From: Allomyces macrogynus ATCC 38327
Lineage: Eukaryota > Blastocladiomycota > Blastocladiomycetes > Blastocladiales > Blastocladiaceae
Direction of reading: 5' to 3'
Assembly: GCA_000151295.1 (NCBI GenBank)
Contig: GG745332.1
Span: 1,379,391-1,443,390, forward strand
DNA: 64,000 nucleotides
The notes beneath the pieces were generated by a model that made no database searches, was not told the DNA's origin, and worked only from the letters and a program-made list of their open reading frames with translations. Within the stretch, counting starts at the first letter, position 1. Each line of letters begins with the position of its first letter. Positions 53,184 to 63,443 of this stretch are shown in pieces. Made by a program: the position numbers and the translations under genes.

Positions 53184-55115
53184 ATGACCAGCACCGACAC
53201 TGAGCCTGCCTTTGACCGCGCGTTCACGGCCACCAACTGTCCCGAATTACAATGGACAACTTGCACCGTCACAGGATGTCCCGCTGACCACGCAATTTAC
53301 GTGTTTGGCGGCAAAGCGACGCGCAAGACGCAGCACCCGTACAATCTGTCGAACACGCTCTACCGGCTGGCTCTGCCGCGGCCTGCGCCCGTGTTCGCCA
53401 CAAACAACATCAACCAGCAGGGCCCACTCGTATGGGAGGCCATTGAAGCGCCCGAACTGGCTGACTCAGACTCTCGTGCGCCCAAAGTACCATGGCCGTC
53501 GCCACGCAATGTGCACGCGGCCTGCTTCTGGCCGGAGACGCGCGAGCTGATCATTTCCGGTGGGTTTGGTGTAACGGAAGACAAGAACGCGCCCGAACAG
53601 CTCGGTGGCACGGGCGGTGCTGTGATTCTCGGCGACGTTTGGGCATTCCAGATTGATTCACGCGCGTGGCGCCGCGTTCCCGTTTGCACTGAGCCGCTGT
53701 CGGAGCACACGATGCTCGCTGACGTGTCCCGCGGCCTGTTGTTGCTTGTTGGCAGGTCGTCGTACATTGGCTCGCACATGGTGCTCACGTCGCTCGTAAC
53801 GATCGTCGACATGCGCCGACCCGCGCTGGTTGACGGCAAGGACGTGATTGCGGCCACGACGCCTATCCGGCACACAACCACGGCGTTCCGGCGCCGCCGG
53901 CACACGGCAGCTGCGACCGCTGCGGGTCTGCTCGTTCTGGGTGGGCGCAACGAAAAGGTGAGTATTCAGGACCCGCTCTTGCTCGCTGTGACGCGCGACG
54001 TGTCCCCGGTCTCCCGTCGTGGCAATCGCGCACATGACGAAGGGATTCGGCTCGCCATTTCCGCGCGGCCTGTCCCCGCTCTCGCTGCCGCGATTCACGA
54101 CGATATTGTCCCGTCGAACCCTGCTGCCCCAGGCAATGAGCACCACGGCCACGTGCGCGTGTTCCCGTTCCCGACGCACGCCAAGGAACATGTCGGCGTC
54201 CTGTCGTTCCCGATGCGCTCGCCGGGCGTGTACGAGACGGACGTGCGTGTGTTCCATGCTGTCGATGGCACGCTGGCACCGGGTGTAGAGCCGCTGCGGA
54301 TCCCGAACGGCCCGCACTTTGCGCTCGCGCTCGCGCCGTACCTCGTCTTTTTGCACCGCGGGTTTGCCGTGATTGGACTCGTGGCGTTTTCGCGGTTCCT
54401 GGTGTTTTCGCGCGCGCTCGACGTGCCCGAGATTGTAAGCAGCGTGCACGGCGATCCCAACGACGACGACGCTGACCAGTCCGAGACCAAGAGCCTGCAC
54501 GCGCATGATTTGATCGACACGTCGCACGGCGCGATCCAGCGCAACCCGCTTGATGCTGCACCGGCACCACCACTTTCAACGACGCTGCCGCACGTCATGA
54601 CGGTGAAGTGCGGTGCCGGCCGTCGCAGCACAAGTGCGACCCTCACTGTCTACCCGCGGCTGCTCAAGTACGTTTCGCACCTGCGGCACATGGCGGCAAT
54701 GCTGCACGCGGCACGCACGGCCGACGCCGACCTCGCCAGCACCGGGTGCGTTCTCGATGTTCCCGAGTCGGCCGCAGCGGTCCGTGCCGTTGTCGAGTTT
54801 GGTGTGACGGGCGAGTTCCGCGTGCCGGTCGTGCCCGCGAATCTGGACGTGGTCGCCGACGTGTATCACTTGGCAATTGTTTGGTGCGAGCCGCACCTGC
54901 ACCGCGAAACGTGCCGGTGGATGCTCGAGCTCGTCCGCGGTCGCGCCGCATACGAGGTCCTGGATGTGCACGAGGATGCGCTCGCCGCGCTCGCGGGCGA
55001 GGCGCATGGCGTGCACGACAAGGATATGCTGCGCGTGCTCGCGTACGGGTGGCGTGTATGGGGGGTTGAGGTCGAGGTGGACGAGGAAGGGGACGGCGAC
55101 GGCGACGATAAATAA
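53184..55115 (+). CDS. Kelch-repeat and BTB-domain protein
   Basis: 643 aa from the ATG at 53184. N-terminal Kelch-like blades: CPADHAIYVFGGKATRKT, PSPRNVHAACFWPETRELII with SGGFGV, ILGDVWAFQIDSRAWRRVP, TAAATAAGLLVLGGRNEK. The C-terminal ~190 residues form a BTB/POZ-like fold (HVMTVKCGAGRRSTSATLTV; VYPRLLKYVSHLRHMAAMLH; VVADVYHLAIVWCEPHLHRE). This is the inverted order (Kelch then BTB) seen in many fungal and protist proteins. A perfect donor (GTGAGT at 53957) lies in the Kelch region but no acceptor keeps frame, so it is read through. Acts probably as a substrate adaptor for a cullin-3 ligase or as a scaffold (inference). Confidence 0.72.
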   Translation: MTSTDTEPAFDRAFTATNCPELQWTTCTVTGCPADHAIYVFGGKATRKTQHPYNLSNTLYRLALPRPAPVFATNNINQQGPLVWEAIEAPELADSDSRAPKVPWPSPRNVHAACFWPETRELIISGGFGVTEDKNAPEQLGGTGGAVILGDVWAFQIDSRAWRRVPVCTEPLSEHTMLADVSRGLLLLVGRSSYIGSHMVLTSLVTIVDMRRPALVDGKDVIAATTPIRHTTTAFRRRRHTAAATAAGLLVLGGRNEKVSIQDPLLLAVTRDVSPVSRRGNRAHDEGIRLAISARPVPALAAAIHDDIVPSNPAAPGNEHHGHVRVFPFPTHAKEHVGVLSFPMRSPGVYETDVRVFHAVDGTLAPGVEPLRIPNGPHFALALAPYLVFLHRGFAVIGLVAFSRFLVFSRALDVPEIVSSVHGDPNDDDADQSETKSLHAHDLIDTSHGAIQRNPLDAAPAPPLSTTLPHVMTVKCGAGRRSTSATLTVYPRLLKYVSHLRHMAAMLHAARTADADLASTGCVLDVPESAAAVRAVVEFGVTGEFRVPVVPANLDVVADVYHLAIVWCEPHLHRETCRWMLELVRGRAAYEVLDVHEDALAALAGEAHGVHDKDMLRVLAYGWRVWGVEVEVDEEGDGDGDDK

Positions 55116-55318
55116 ATTCTTGCCTGCCGTGATCTTGAGAGCAAATTTCGCAGTGGAGAGATTGCGCCAAATCGAGCTCAACCAAAATTGAGCAGGAGAA
55201 AAAGACAAAACGATTGCTCAATTCAAAACGACAAAACAAGCACTCGATCTTCATCTCCGATCGATCCACCACTTGTCAAGGAACACGACACGAGCAAACA
55301 ACAGTACCTGGTTGGCCA

Positions 55319-55858
55319 TCAATGATCCATTGCCGACCGCGACCGTTTCGCAGGCACCACGGCCTGCGCCTGTGGCGGTTGCACATCGCTGCCGCGGGGG
55401 GGCGCCTGCTTCACCTCCAGCTCAAACGCTTCCTCGAGCTTGCACATTTGCTCAACCCACCGATTCGTGCCTCCATACCAACGAAGGGTCCAACGAAGGG
55501 TCGCCCGAATGACACTCCTTCGGCTTGAACTTGGTTAACGTGACCTGGGAATGATCGGCCGTGCCATGCGGCTGTTGCGGCGTATCAACGACGACCTTGA
55601 CGATGTATGTCTGGGCGTCGATCGCGCGCGGCCACGCGTCGGCTGCCGCAGAAGGCCATCCACGGAGAACGAGATCGACTTTGCGCTCGACTTCAAAAAG
55701 GGCTGGATCTGAGGGAACCGCGGAACGCGAGAGTCCGGAATCGACCAAAAGCGAGCAACCTCCTCGGCGAGAACATGGTACCTCCATTGCGCGATCGGGA
55801 GAAATGCGACAACGTTGAAGTGACCGGGACGAACCCGCACGCTCATGATCCCACTCAT
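55319..55858 (-). CDS. Hypothetical protein with two homopolymer frame breaks
   Basis: ATG at 55858 opens MSGIMSVRVRPGHFNVVAFL, PIAQWRYHVLAEEVARFWSI. At a TTTTT run near 55702 the frame must change to continue FEVERKVDLVLRGWPSAAAD, IDAQTYIVKVVVDTPQQPHG, LTKFKPKECHSGD. At a GGG near 55457 it changes again to read EQMCKLEEAFELEVKQ and end KRSRSAMDH at 55319. Each break is repaired by removing one base, so errors rather than decay are likely. The basic end (AKRSRS) could be a nuclear signal. A 12-bp duplication encodes DPSLDPSL. Family not recognised. Confidence 0.5.
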
Positions 55859-55893
55859 GGCACAAGCCGCTGGTCACTGACAGCATCGGTCAG

Positions 55894-56785
55894 TTAGAGC
55901 CCCACGTACTTGTCGACCAGGTGCGCCGCAGTCTGGATCTTGGGCAAGAGATCGCCCCAAAGAGTATACTCATTTTCGTTGAGCACGTCACTGCACAGGT
56001 CAGCGCCCATGAGCGTCGCAGTGAGCAGTTGCGTCCAACCCGTCTCATCCACATTACCGCGATCGTTCACGACCGCCTTGTACGCGTCAATCCCCGGCTC
56101 AAGGCGCATGGCCACCGGAACGCGCAAATAGTGCTCGAGAACAGCATTGGAGACGCTGGGCCACCACGGCGAGCGGTTCAAGTTGGTCAACGTGCTTTCC
56201 ACATCCTTGCGCGATAAAAGAAGAGGAAAAAAAGTCGCTCGTGACGAGGCGTCGCAGGTGATCTGGTACCCTTGCCTTGGTCGTGATGCGCATTAGCCGC
56301 GACGTGAGCGGAATCCGGGTCAAGACGATGAGCATGGCCAGTGAGAGCAGCGTGTCTACAATAAGACACACAATCGGGTCCCACGAGGTCGCAGGCACGG
56401 GCGGATTCTGGAGATCGCGGCGGAAACAGTTGCGATGGAGCTGGCGCTCGAGAATGACGATACACATTTCGATCCGGGAAGCGCGCGGGAGATCGGCAAG
56501 AATTGCACACACGAGCGCGCACGCTGCACTCCACAGCCACAACAACTCCATGAGCTTGGGCGCGACCACGAATCCGAGCACAGCGATCAGGTCCGGGAAC
56601 GCATCGAGGATCTTGACGATGGCCATTGGCAACTTCAGCGCGATCGCGTGACGATTGAGTTCCAATGCTTGGTCAAGCGGCTCGTGCCATGGCTTGAACA
56701 CCGCAATCTGGTTGTCAAACCAAAGGTGAATGGCGTTCTCGTGGAGCACGATCTCCTGGTCCGAATCGACCAGGCCAAGATGCAT
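55894..56785 (-). CDS. Hypothetical two-TM protein
   Basis: Exons 56785-56270 and 56205-55894 (intron gtacca..caag, 64 bp) join in phase 0; 275 aa. Hydrophobic segments: LMELLWLWSAACALVCAILA and DPIVCLIVDTLLSLAMLIVL. The second exon encodes a soluble helical tail (VESTLTNLNRSPWWPSVSNA; AYKAVVNDRGNVDETGWTQL). The N-terminal part (IHLWFDNQIAVFKPWHEPLD) looks cytosolic. A further 5' exon cannot be excluded. No family recognised. Confidence 0.55.
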
Positions 56786-56915
56786 CGTGAGGAACCGATC
56801 TTACCGCGCAAGGGGCACGCCAACAAAAATGAATCTCTCGTAGCGCGTCGTATTTTCCCACCCTTTGTTACCAGTGTATGATGCGACCGAAATGCGTGGA
56901 CCCGCCCACATCTGC

Positions 56916-57981
56916 TTACACGACTTGCGCGACGGGTTGAGAATCAACGACGGCTCTTCGAAATTGAAACCAATGCACTGCTCGCGCGCGCGCCACTGTT
57001 CTCGATGCCCCTGTCAGCTTGAGACCACTCCATGACCATGTACGTTGGGTACCATGAACAGGCCCAATTCGTCTTGCCCCATTTATCACAATATTCGGTC
57101 CGGGTTCCTTGGTCAACTGCTCCGTATAGTGGTGGTCGAGAAAGTAGCAAAACTTGGCCGACATGCGCCATGGTGGAGAGCTGGAACACGATGTGGTCGG
57201 TCAAGTTGCCGCTGATTTTCGGAACAGGCAGTTCTGTCGGCCAGCAACGCGAGCGCGACACGATGGCCCTTGGTGCCAAGTTTGCGCCCATAATCGTGAA
57301 TCACAGCCAAGGTCACAATGCCAGGTTCAGTTGGTTCCTGTGAAACGATGAGCTCCCCACCCACGTGAGCCGACGGCAGCTGGACGACAACAGTCGCATA
57401 CATGCGGTTATGCTTAGCCGTGTCGCGGTGCATGACAAAACGACCGCCAGGTCCATAGTGCAAGAACTTGAGATGCATGGTCAGGTTCATGGCAGCAAAT
57501 CCAATTTGGTCGCAACCTCGCTGGTCAGCGTGGCAATGCCCCCGCCCAAGCCAGGTTTGTGAAATGAATCTGGTCAGGCTCGCTTTGCCAGGTCTTGCAC
57601 ACAAACGGGTCCACGAGCGTGTCGTATCCACCACCAAACGGCGCGTCGCGCGATTCGGCAACAATTTAGGCAGCAACTGAATCGCCGACAATGGGCAACC
57701 TGATGGGTCTAACTCCATCAATCACGAGCTCCGGATCGGCGGGAAGCTGGGCCGCCAGCCCGCCAAACGAGAAGTGCACGTCGCGCTTGCAGTCGTCACC
57801 AGTGAGCAGGTCGCCCAAAATGCCAAACGCGCCGCCCGGAAGTTCGTTCGACAGGTTGCACTGGCCGTTGCGCCATGAGCTCTTCGCGCTTGGCGCAGTC
57901 GAGGGTGTCGCCCGGCTCCATTTCGTCGTCGGACGGCTCGCCATGACTTCGTGATTTGGTGAAGGTGTTGCCGTGTTTCAT
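56916..57981 (-). pseudogene. Broken 2-oxoglutarate/Fe(II) dioxygenase-like gene
   Basis: Minus-strand fragments in successive frames reproduce a prolyl-hydroxylase-like family: DDEMEPGDTLDCAKREEL (from 57981), GAFGILGDLLTGDD and VIDGVRPIRLPIVGDSVAA, a TAA where the family continues, IVAESRDAPFGGGYDTLVD with KTWQSEPDQIHFTN, ATLTSEVATKLDLLP, then MHLKFLHYGPGGRFVMHRD with TVVVQLPSAHVGGELIV (Fe-binding H-x-D). The distal His/Arg block is not intact. There are at least four frame changes plus a nonsense codon near 57672. Some breaks are at G/C runs and could be errors, but the stop codon points to genuine loss. The family includes large blastocladiomycete/basidiomycete expansions of unknown substrate. 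Confidence 0.6.
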
Positions 57982-58087
57982 GTACGCTATTGCTATGGTG
58001 AGAGAGCGGAATGCGTCATGCCGTTCTCTGGCGCTTGCAACAACACGGCCGTTCGAGCACCGTGATTATTGCGCCTGCCGATGAGAA

Positions 58088-59832
58088 ATGGTGTTTTCCT
58101 GCAGTGAGCCTGATGCATTTGAGTCTGTGACAATAAGCGGGGCGGATTGGGTCTCATCTTTTCACCCTCACACGCAGTCCCATCATAGTGTGTTCCAAAC
58201 CCACCTGCGTTCCGGGCCCTGTCCAGCTGTCGCTCTTCACCATCCCGACCACACGGTTGTCAGTGTCGACAATGGCCCACCGACCACCGCCTGCTCCGAG
58301 GTGACGCCGCTCCTCTCCAGCTTGGAGCGCGCCATTGACGAGGCCGCGTGCGATGCGCCCCCATTGCCTGCCGCTGGAAAGCGCGTTCCTGCTCTCGACC
58401 TGCTCCGCGGACTCATCATCGTTGCCATGTCCCTCGACCACGCGCGCAAGTACCTGTGCCATTACTCGCTCACGAAGAGGCCTGGGACGTTAAACTACCC
58501 GATTACGGCGGCAGCTTGGCGCTGTTTGCAGTGCGTTCGGTGACGCACCTGGCCGCACCCGGCTTCTTCTTTTTGATGGGCGTCGGCGCAGTTCTGCTGG
58601 CGAAATCGCGGCTCGAGCACCCGACTCGGCCGTGGTCCAAGCTCGCCATCGTCCAGCATGGGTTGGTGCGCGGCGGGATTCTGGTTGCGCTAGCGCTGAC
58701 GCTGTTGAATGACGGCATTATGTTTCGCGGCGCGAATCCGAGCGACAAGGGTACGCTGCACTCGCATCCTGTTTCGCCGGGTGGAGAATGGAGTATACGA
58801 ACGAATCTAAACGTTGCGTACTGGCACACAGACTTGGCGGGCGTTCGCGTGTCGCTCGGCGTCCTCTTTGCGCTCGGTGTCAACATGGCCCTGGCCCTCG
58901 TGCTGGTCACAGTCACGTACCATTGGCCGCGGCGCTTTGTCGTGGCGACTCTTGTTGTCCTCGCCTGGGCAATTCCAGCCGTGACCGAGGTCATTTTGCT
59001 CTGGTGCCGTCGTGATGGCACAGACGCCCACGTCCCGTGTGCGGTCTGGCTATTGATGGTCTCAATTGTCCCTCGTACGCCTTTCATTCATTTCGTCACG
59101 GCGATCATGTTCTCACCTCTGACGGACCGTTTCCCAGAAACGACGGGTTTCCTGCAAGTCGTCTACCCGCTACGTGGCTCGTCCCGACGTTATGGGGCGT
59201 TACGTACAGCCTTGGCATCACTCACGTCCCGCCGCAGCTCCTTCCCCGACTCAACGTGGTACGTTGACCGTCACAAACTGCCACGATGCCGTGGCCGATG
59301 TCCTGACTTGCGATACACTTGGACTAGCTTCTTGGCGTGCTTCTTCTTAACTTGTTTTGCTCTCGTTCGCGCTCTAGACGGGTTTGGCAACATTTCGACT
59401 GCCTCCATCCCGACTCCCTCCACTTTCTCCACTCGCCTCATTGCCTTACTGACCGTCGTCAAGTACCCGCCGTCGCTCGCGTTTCTCTCTGCGACCCTCG
59501 GCGTTGTCCACCTGCTCCTGGCTGTGTGCCTGCACCCGATCACGGCCAAGCAGCTTGCCGCCGACTCGACCCCGTTCATGAGCTCGTGGGTGATGCGCAG
59601 CCTCGCACGCGACCTGATCGCCTATGGCCAATCGTCGTTGTTCTTTTACCTCGTGCATGTGCCGCTCTTCTTTTTCACGGGGATTCTCGTCAAGCGCACG
59701 ATGGGCGGTGTCGGGTTGCTGGGGCTCATGCCGTGGTGGATTGGCGGTCTGGTAGTGCTCGCGGTCCTGTGCGCGCGGTATGCGCGGTTCAAGCACGCAA
59801 CGTTGCCGACGAGCTGGTGGAGGTTTCTGTGA
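58088..59832 (+). CDS. DUF1624/HGSNAT-like membrane acyltransferase
   Basis: ATG at 58088. The family signature RVPALDLLRGLIIVAMSLDH ARKYL lies at 58383-58455, where the conserved His takes part in acetyl transfer in heparan-alpha-glucosaminide N-acetyltransferases. The frame then shifts near 58465 and continues EEAWDVKLPDYGGSLALFAV, HLAAPGFFFLMGVGAVLLAK. Up to ten hydrophobic spans follow, including VSLGVLFALGVNMALALVLV, VVKYPPSLAFLSATLGVVHL, LIAYGQSSLFFYLVHVPLFF and PWWIGGLVVLAVLCARYARF. A second shift near 59170 gives TWLVPTLWGVTYSLGITHV, and a likely intron (gtacgt..ctag) spans about 59258-59330. The two shifts may be base errors. Likely endomembrane; substrate unknown in fungi. Confidence 0.68.
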
Positions 59833-60115
59833 GCGACGCAATGATGCTCTTTGCGTTGTGATTTCTTGGTCGAGCGGCGTTTGCTCCTTTGCTCCTTTGC
59901 TCTCGCCCTCGTCCGGCGTGGGCTGGAAACCCATTTGTAAACCGTCGTCATTGTATCGAAATTGTTCTTCTGATGCTTGATGACTGCGGATCGTGACCGG
60001 AAACGTACGTTTCGTCAGACAATCGGTAGCAAATACGACAGCAACGAAGAGCACAAAACCAAACACTAAAAATGTATACCGCTCCCAAGCACAACCCACT
60101 TCGTCACCACAGCCT

Positions 60116-60592
60116 CTATCCACGGCGGTAATCCCAGCCGGTCTTGGCGGGCGTCTCCGTCGGCGCCTTGAGCAGTCGCGGGAAATACTGGTCCTCGCCC
60201 TCGCGGTCCATGGCCGTCGCAAACCGGTCCGGATCCACTTGCTCGAGCGTGACCATGGCCTCGCGCAGTCGGCGGTACTTGGCGGCCAGGTCGGCGTGCC
60301 GCTGTGCGGCCAAGTCGCGCTGCGCGACCGACCACGCGCGCTCAATCGTCGCGTGCACGTCTGCGTCCACTTCAGCCACGCCGTCGACCTCGGCGTGCGA
60401 CGCGTACAGGTACTCCTTGAGCAGCGGGTACCGCGAGTCGCCGCCAATCGCGTTCGAGGAACCCTTTTTCTTGGCGGCGCCCGCTGCAGGCTTGTTGCCA
60501 AACGACGACGCGGACCGGTTGGTGGTTACGGCGGCAAAGGGGGTGCGTGCGAGCCGTGCGAGGGCCGCGGGGCGGACGGCGAGCAGGGACAT
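60116..60592 (-). CDS. MRPL40: Mitochondrial large ribosomal subunit protein mL40
   Basis: 158 aa from the ATG at 60592 (MSLLAVRPAALARLARTPF), an Arg/Ala-rich matrix presequence. The body has SSNAIGGDSRYPLLKEYLYA, ERAWSVAQRDLAAQRHADLA, AKYRRLREAMVTLEQVDPDR and the end FPRLLKAPTETPAKTGWDYR. The P-T-E/D-T-P...GW ending and the W-helix in the middle are features of fungal mL40 (yeast MRPL28). It sits in the central protuberance of the mitoribosome. The frame is open upstream, but the presequence sets the start. Convergent with the acyltransferase gene. Confidence 0.72.
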   Translation of the reverse strand: MSLLAVRPAALARLARTPFAAVTTNRSASSFGNKPAAGAAKKKGSSNAIGGDSRYPLLKEYLYASHAEVDGVAEVDADVHATIERAWSVAQRDLAAQRHADLAAKYRRLREAMVTLEQVDPDRFATAMDREGEDQYFPRLLKAPTETPAKTGWDYRRG

Positions 60593-61265
60593 GGTGTGCA
60601 GGGTGTGCAGGGGCGAGAATCGGTGGTTGAGGATCGATCGGATCTGGGTCCCCAGCACTCGGAGCTGCGAATTCGGGCGAGCGTGCGTGCGTGGATGACA
60701 AGACGGTGCGGCAAGTTGGACGGCCGGGTCGGCGATGATCGCAGAGATTTCGGTGTCGCCTCGAGCAATTGATCAGCGACGGCGAGCAGAGAAAGCGTTG
60801 ATCAGGTTTGTGTCCCAAGTTCGGGTCACCTGCAAGTCATGTTGAGCACGCCTGGCAAGCCTCATCGCGTCTCCTCGCGCTCTTGGACTGGCAGTCATGA
60901 AGACTGCACACGCAAGCACGGGAGTGCTCGCGCACAGAGCTTCAATCTTTGGCAAGATGCAAAAAAGCACAGGAAACGATGGCGCAAGAGATCAAGCTCA
61001 AGTGGATGATTTAATTATGGATTGAGTGCGCGGTTGTCACGATGCGAGCTCGAGCGCCTGCCAGCACGTCCGCCAGAAGCGCGGAGCAACGGACTTTGCA
61101 AGCAGGAAACGAAAGCAACAAACGATCAGAAATGGGAGACTCAAAGTCGCACCGGCGCACGGCGCCCCTCCGTCTTCGGCGCGCACGCCAAGAACTATGC
61201 AATCTAGGAAAGTGTGATCCTAGTCTCGGAAACAGCAAAACAAAATCCGAACCTGGCGAGGCCGC
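60593..61265. other. Intergenic spacer
   Basis: Upstream of mL40 and downstream of the TM-SH3 gene. Short ORFs only; A-rich near 61110-61140. Nothing recognised. Confidence 0.4.
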
Positions 61266-62506
61266 TCAATGCCTGACCGGCGGCTCCAGCATCACGGGCA
61301 CCACTGCGCCCGTTTTATCCCGTTCCAGAGACAGAACGCGACCGAGCGAGTTCGCGCCTGCATGACGGCGCTCCAGCGACCCTGCCGTGCCCATGGCACG
61401 CAGCATGTTGAGCGGCACCATCCCCGTCTGTCCCGTCTTGCCGTGCACCGCGTGCGCCCACCCGTCGTTGAACGTCTTGAGAACGCGCACGGTGTCGCCA
61501 GCGGCCAAGTCCAGCTCGTCGTGGTTCGTGGCGCGGTACGAGTGCACGACGACCGAGTGCGGGACAGCCGAATGGGCGGTGGACGAACTCGGCAAGATGG
61601 CCGTGGCAAGAACCTCGACGGGCCGCTTTGCGGGCGACGGCAGGATCGGAATCCGGACGGGGGTCGCGGCCGCCGACTTGTGCGGCGTGGTCGCGGCTCG
61701 TGACGGGCGACCAGGGCTCCGCGCGCCGACGCGCGCTGGTGTCCCGCGGTGCGCAGAAAGTGTCGCGGCATCACCCATTCCGACCGGGCTCGTCGGCATG
61801 TTCTTGATTGGAGACGTCGGGAGCGGCACTTGCATCGCAGCGGGCGGCGATGTGGCCGGGTGGAACCACGGTGGGGGAACTTGCGCATGCCCTGCTACCG
61901 GCGACACGACGTGCGGGACGACACCTGCATGCGCTACTGGTGCAGCCACGAGCAAGTGCTCATGCGAGTGGCCTCCGGCTGGCCGAGCGCGTGTCTGCCC
62001 TCGGTCGACGGCCGCAGCGTTGATCGCGAGCGCGGCCGAGTGCACGTTTCGCACGGTCTGATCTGGAGAGCGGATTTGCGTTTGAAACAGGTGTCACAAC
62101 ACCGAACATGAGACATTCGACACCCGCTTGGCACGCACGCACCTCGCTGCCCCTTGGTTCGCAGCTTTTTCAGCGCCATGCAACCGCCGACGACAATCGC
62201 GAGCACAAGCGCGCCGAGCACGATTGCTCCCCACGGAATGTCGGCCATGGCGCCCGCCGTCTTGGACGTGATGGCCGACGCGCCGCGACCTGCTGGATCA
62301 GCCGGGAGACTGGTGGTCATCGCGGCATTTCCTGCCCCCACTTGCGGCGTCGTGGTTGTCGTCACGTCGGTGCCGCCTGATGGTGCTGGTGCCGTATCGG
62401 GCGTCGCCTCGGAGCCGACTTGGCGCACGGCAAGGTGCGATGCGCCTGGCGTGGACCATAATCGCGCAGTTGGTGGCGAAGCCGGTCGCAGCAGAGGTGG
62501 GGCCAT
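61266..62506 (-). CDS. Single-pass membrane protein with C-terminal SH3 domain (second copy type)
   Basis: Exons 62506-62143 and 62062-61266; intron gtgcgt..ccag, 80 bp; 386 aa. No obvious signal peptide: ~90 residues of Thr/Pro/Ala precede a TM segment (IPWGAIVLGALVLAIVVGGC) and a basic stop-transfer (KKLRTKGQR). The cytosolic part is Pro/Thr/Ser-rich (PLPTSPIKNMPTSPV; GRPSRAATTPHKSAAATP). It contains an SH3 domain: SVVVHSYRATNHDELDLAAG with DTVRVLKTFNDGWAHAV, GQTGMVPLNML. Same architecture as the gene at 40.7 kb but with a short extracellular part. Likely a surface sensor or polarity protein (inference). An N-terminal reverse-anchor topology is possible. Confidence 0.75.
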
Positions 62507-63443
62507 GCTGATGCGTGGTCTACACGGCACGGGTCTCGATGAGCAAAGTGGCGAAAATGGAAGTAGCGAGCTCGCTGGAGAGAAGGCACGGATCAAGCCT
62601 GTCCTTCCAACCCCTCTTCTTGATCGAGTCGCGCGCGAACGTCGAGGCACCCCGCGTGGCAGCCAGCCGTCGCATCCCTATGGTCAGCCGCGTCAAACTC
62701 AAGCCGATCGAGATCAGGGGTTTGGCGGGTGCGGCGGGACTCCCGCCGCGGGAGACGCGTCGTTGAAGCACGGTTGGTCGCCGGGCCCTGTACTGCTTGC
62801 ACCAGCAAACCGCTTGCCAACAACGACCTGGCGCTAACCACAAACGCTCGCCCGACCCGGCAGCCCCGGCAGGATCCATCCACGCCCATGCTCGCGCGGC
62901 ACACCACTTGCCAGGCTGGTCAACAAGCGTTGATCTTGGGCTATTTATGAATCAAGCCGCATTTTGGTGCGCGATTTTGTGCCGGGTCGTGCAGCTGGCC
63001 GAACCGTGGGAACTGAGGACAAAAGAGACATCATCTCTCTTCTCCAGCAGTCTTCTTGGCCTGCCGCTCCCTGTCACTTGGCCGTTTCCCACGCCGGGCC
63101 TGTGAAACATCAAGCGCTCTGAGCCCAAATTTTTCGAGCGGTTTGTTGCCAGCATCTCCACAAACCAATGTCCGGGATGGAGACATACTTCAGAGAGTCG
63201 CGCATTTAGGGTTGCCAGTTCGATTCTGGCCGCTGGGATAAGCTTATGATGTTCCACTTTGTCGAACTGACCCTCCAGTTGTGGTGTAAACCCTTTTGCG
63301 CGCCATGTTCAACACATAATTTTCTGTCATTCCGGCCGCCGGCAATGTGCAAGCTGGGTTTTGGCATAACTGGGCATCCCAAACAACACCGGCGCAAAGG
63401 TATCCAAGTTTGATATTAAAAACGGGTACAAGTACCGCCCACC
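62507..63443. other. Gene-poor spacer with a tRNA-like T-arm
   Basis: No supported ORF. A perfect 5-bp T-arm (GCCAG-TTCGATT-CTGGC) occurs at 63214-63230, inside a possible degenerate tRNA-like fold. Confidence 0.45.

Noticed and set aside
53957..54132. Possible intron in the Kelch-BTB gene starting with a perfect GTGAGT
   Set aside because: The available CCCAG acceptor would break the frame needed for the conserved C-terminal half; the ORF reads through cleanly.
62952..63257. Minus-strand ORF containing AARIELATLNARL
   Set aside because: This type of peptide is a known artefact of translating tRNA-like or SINE sequence; treated as non-coding.
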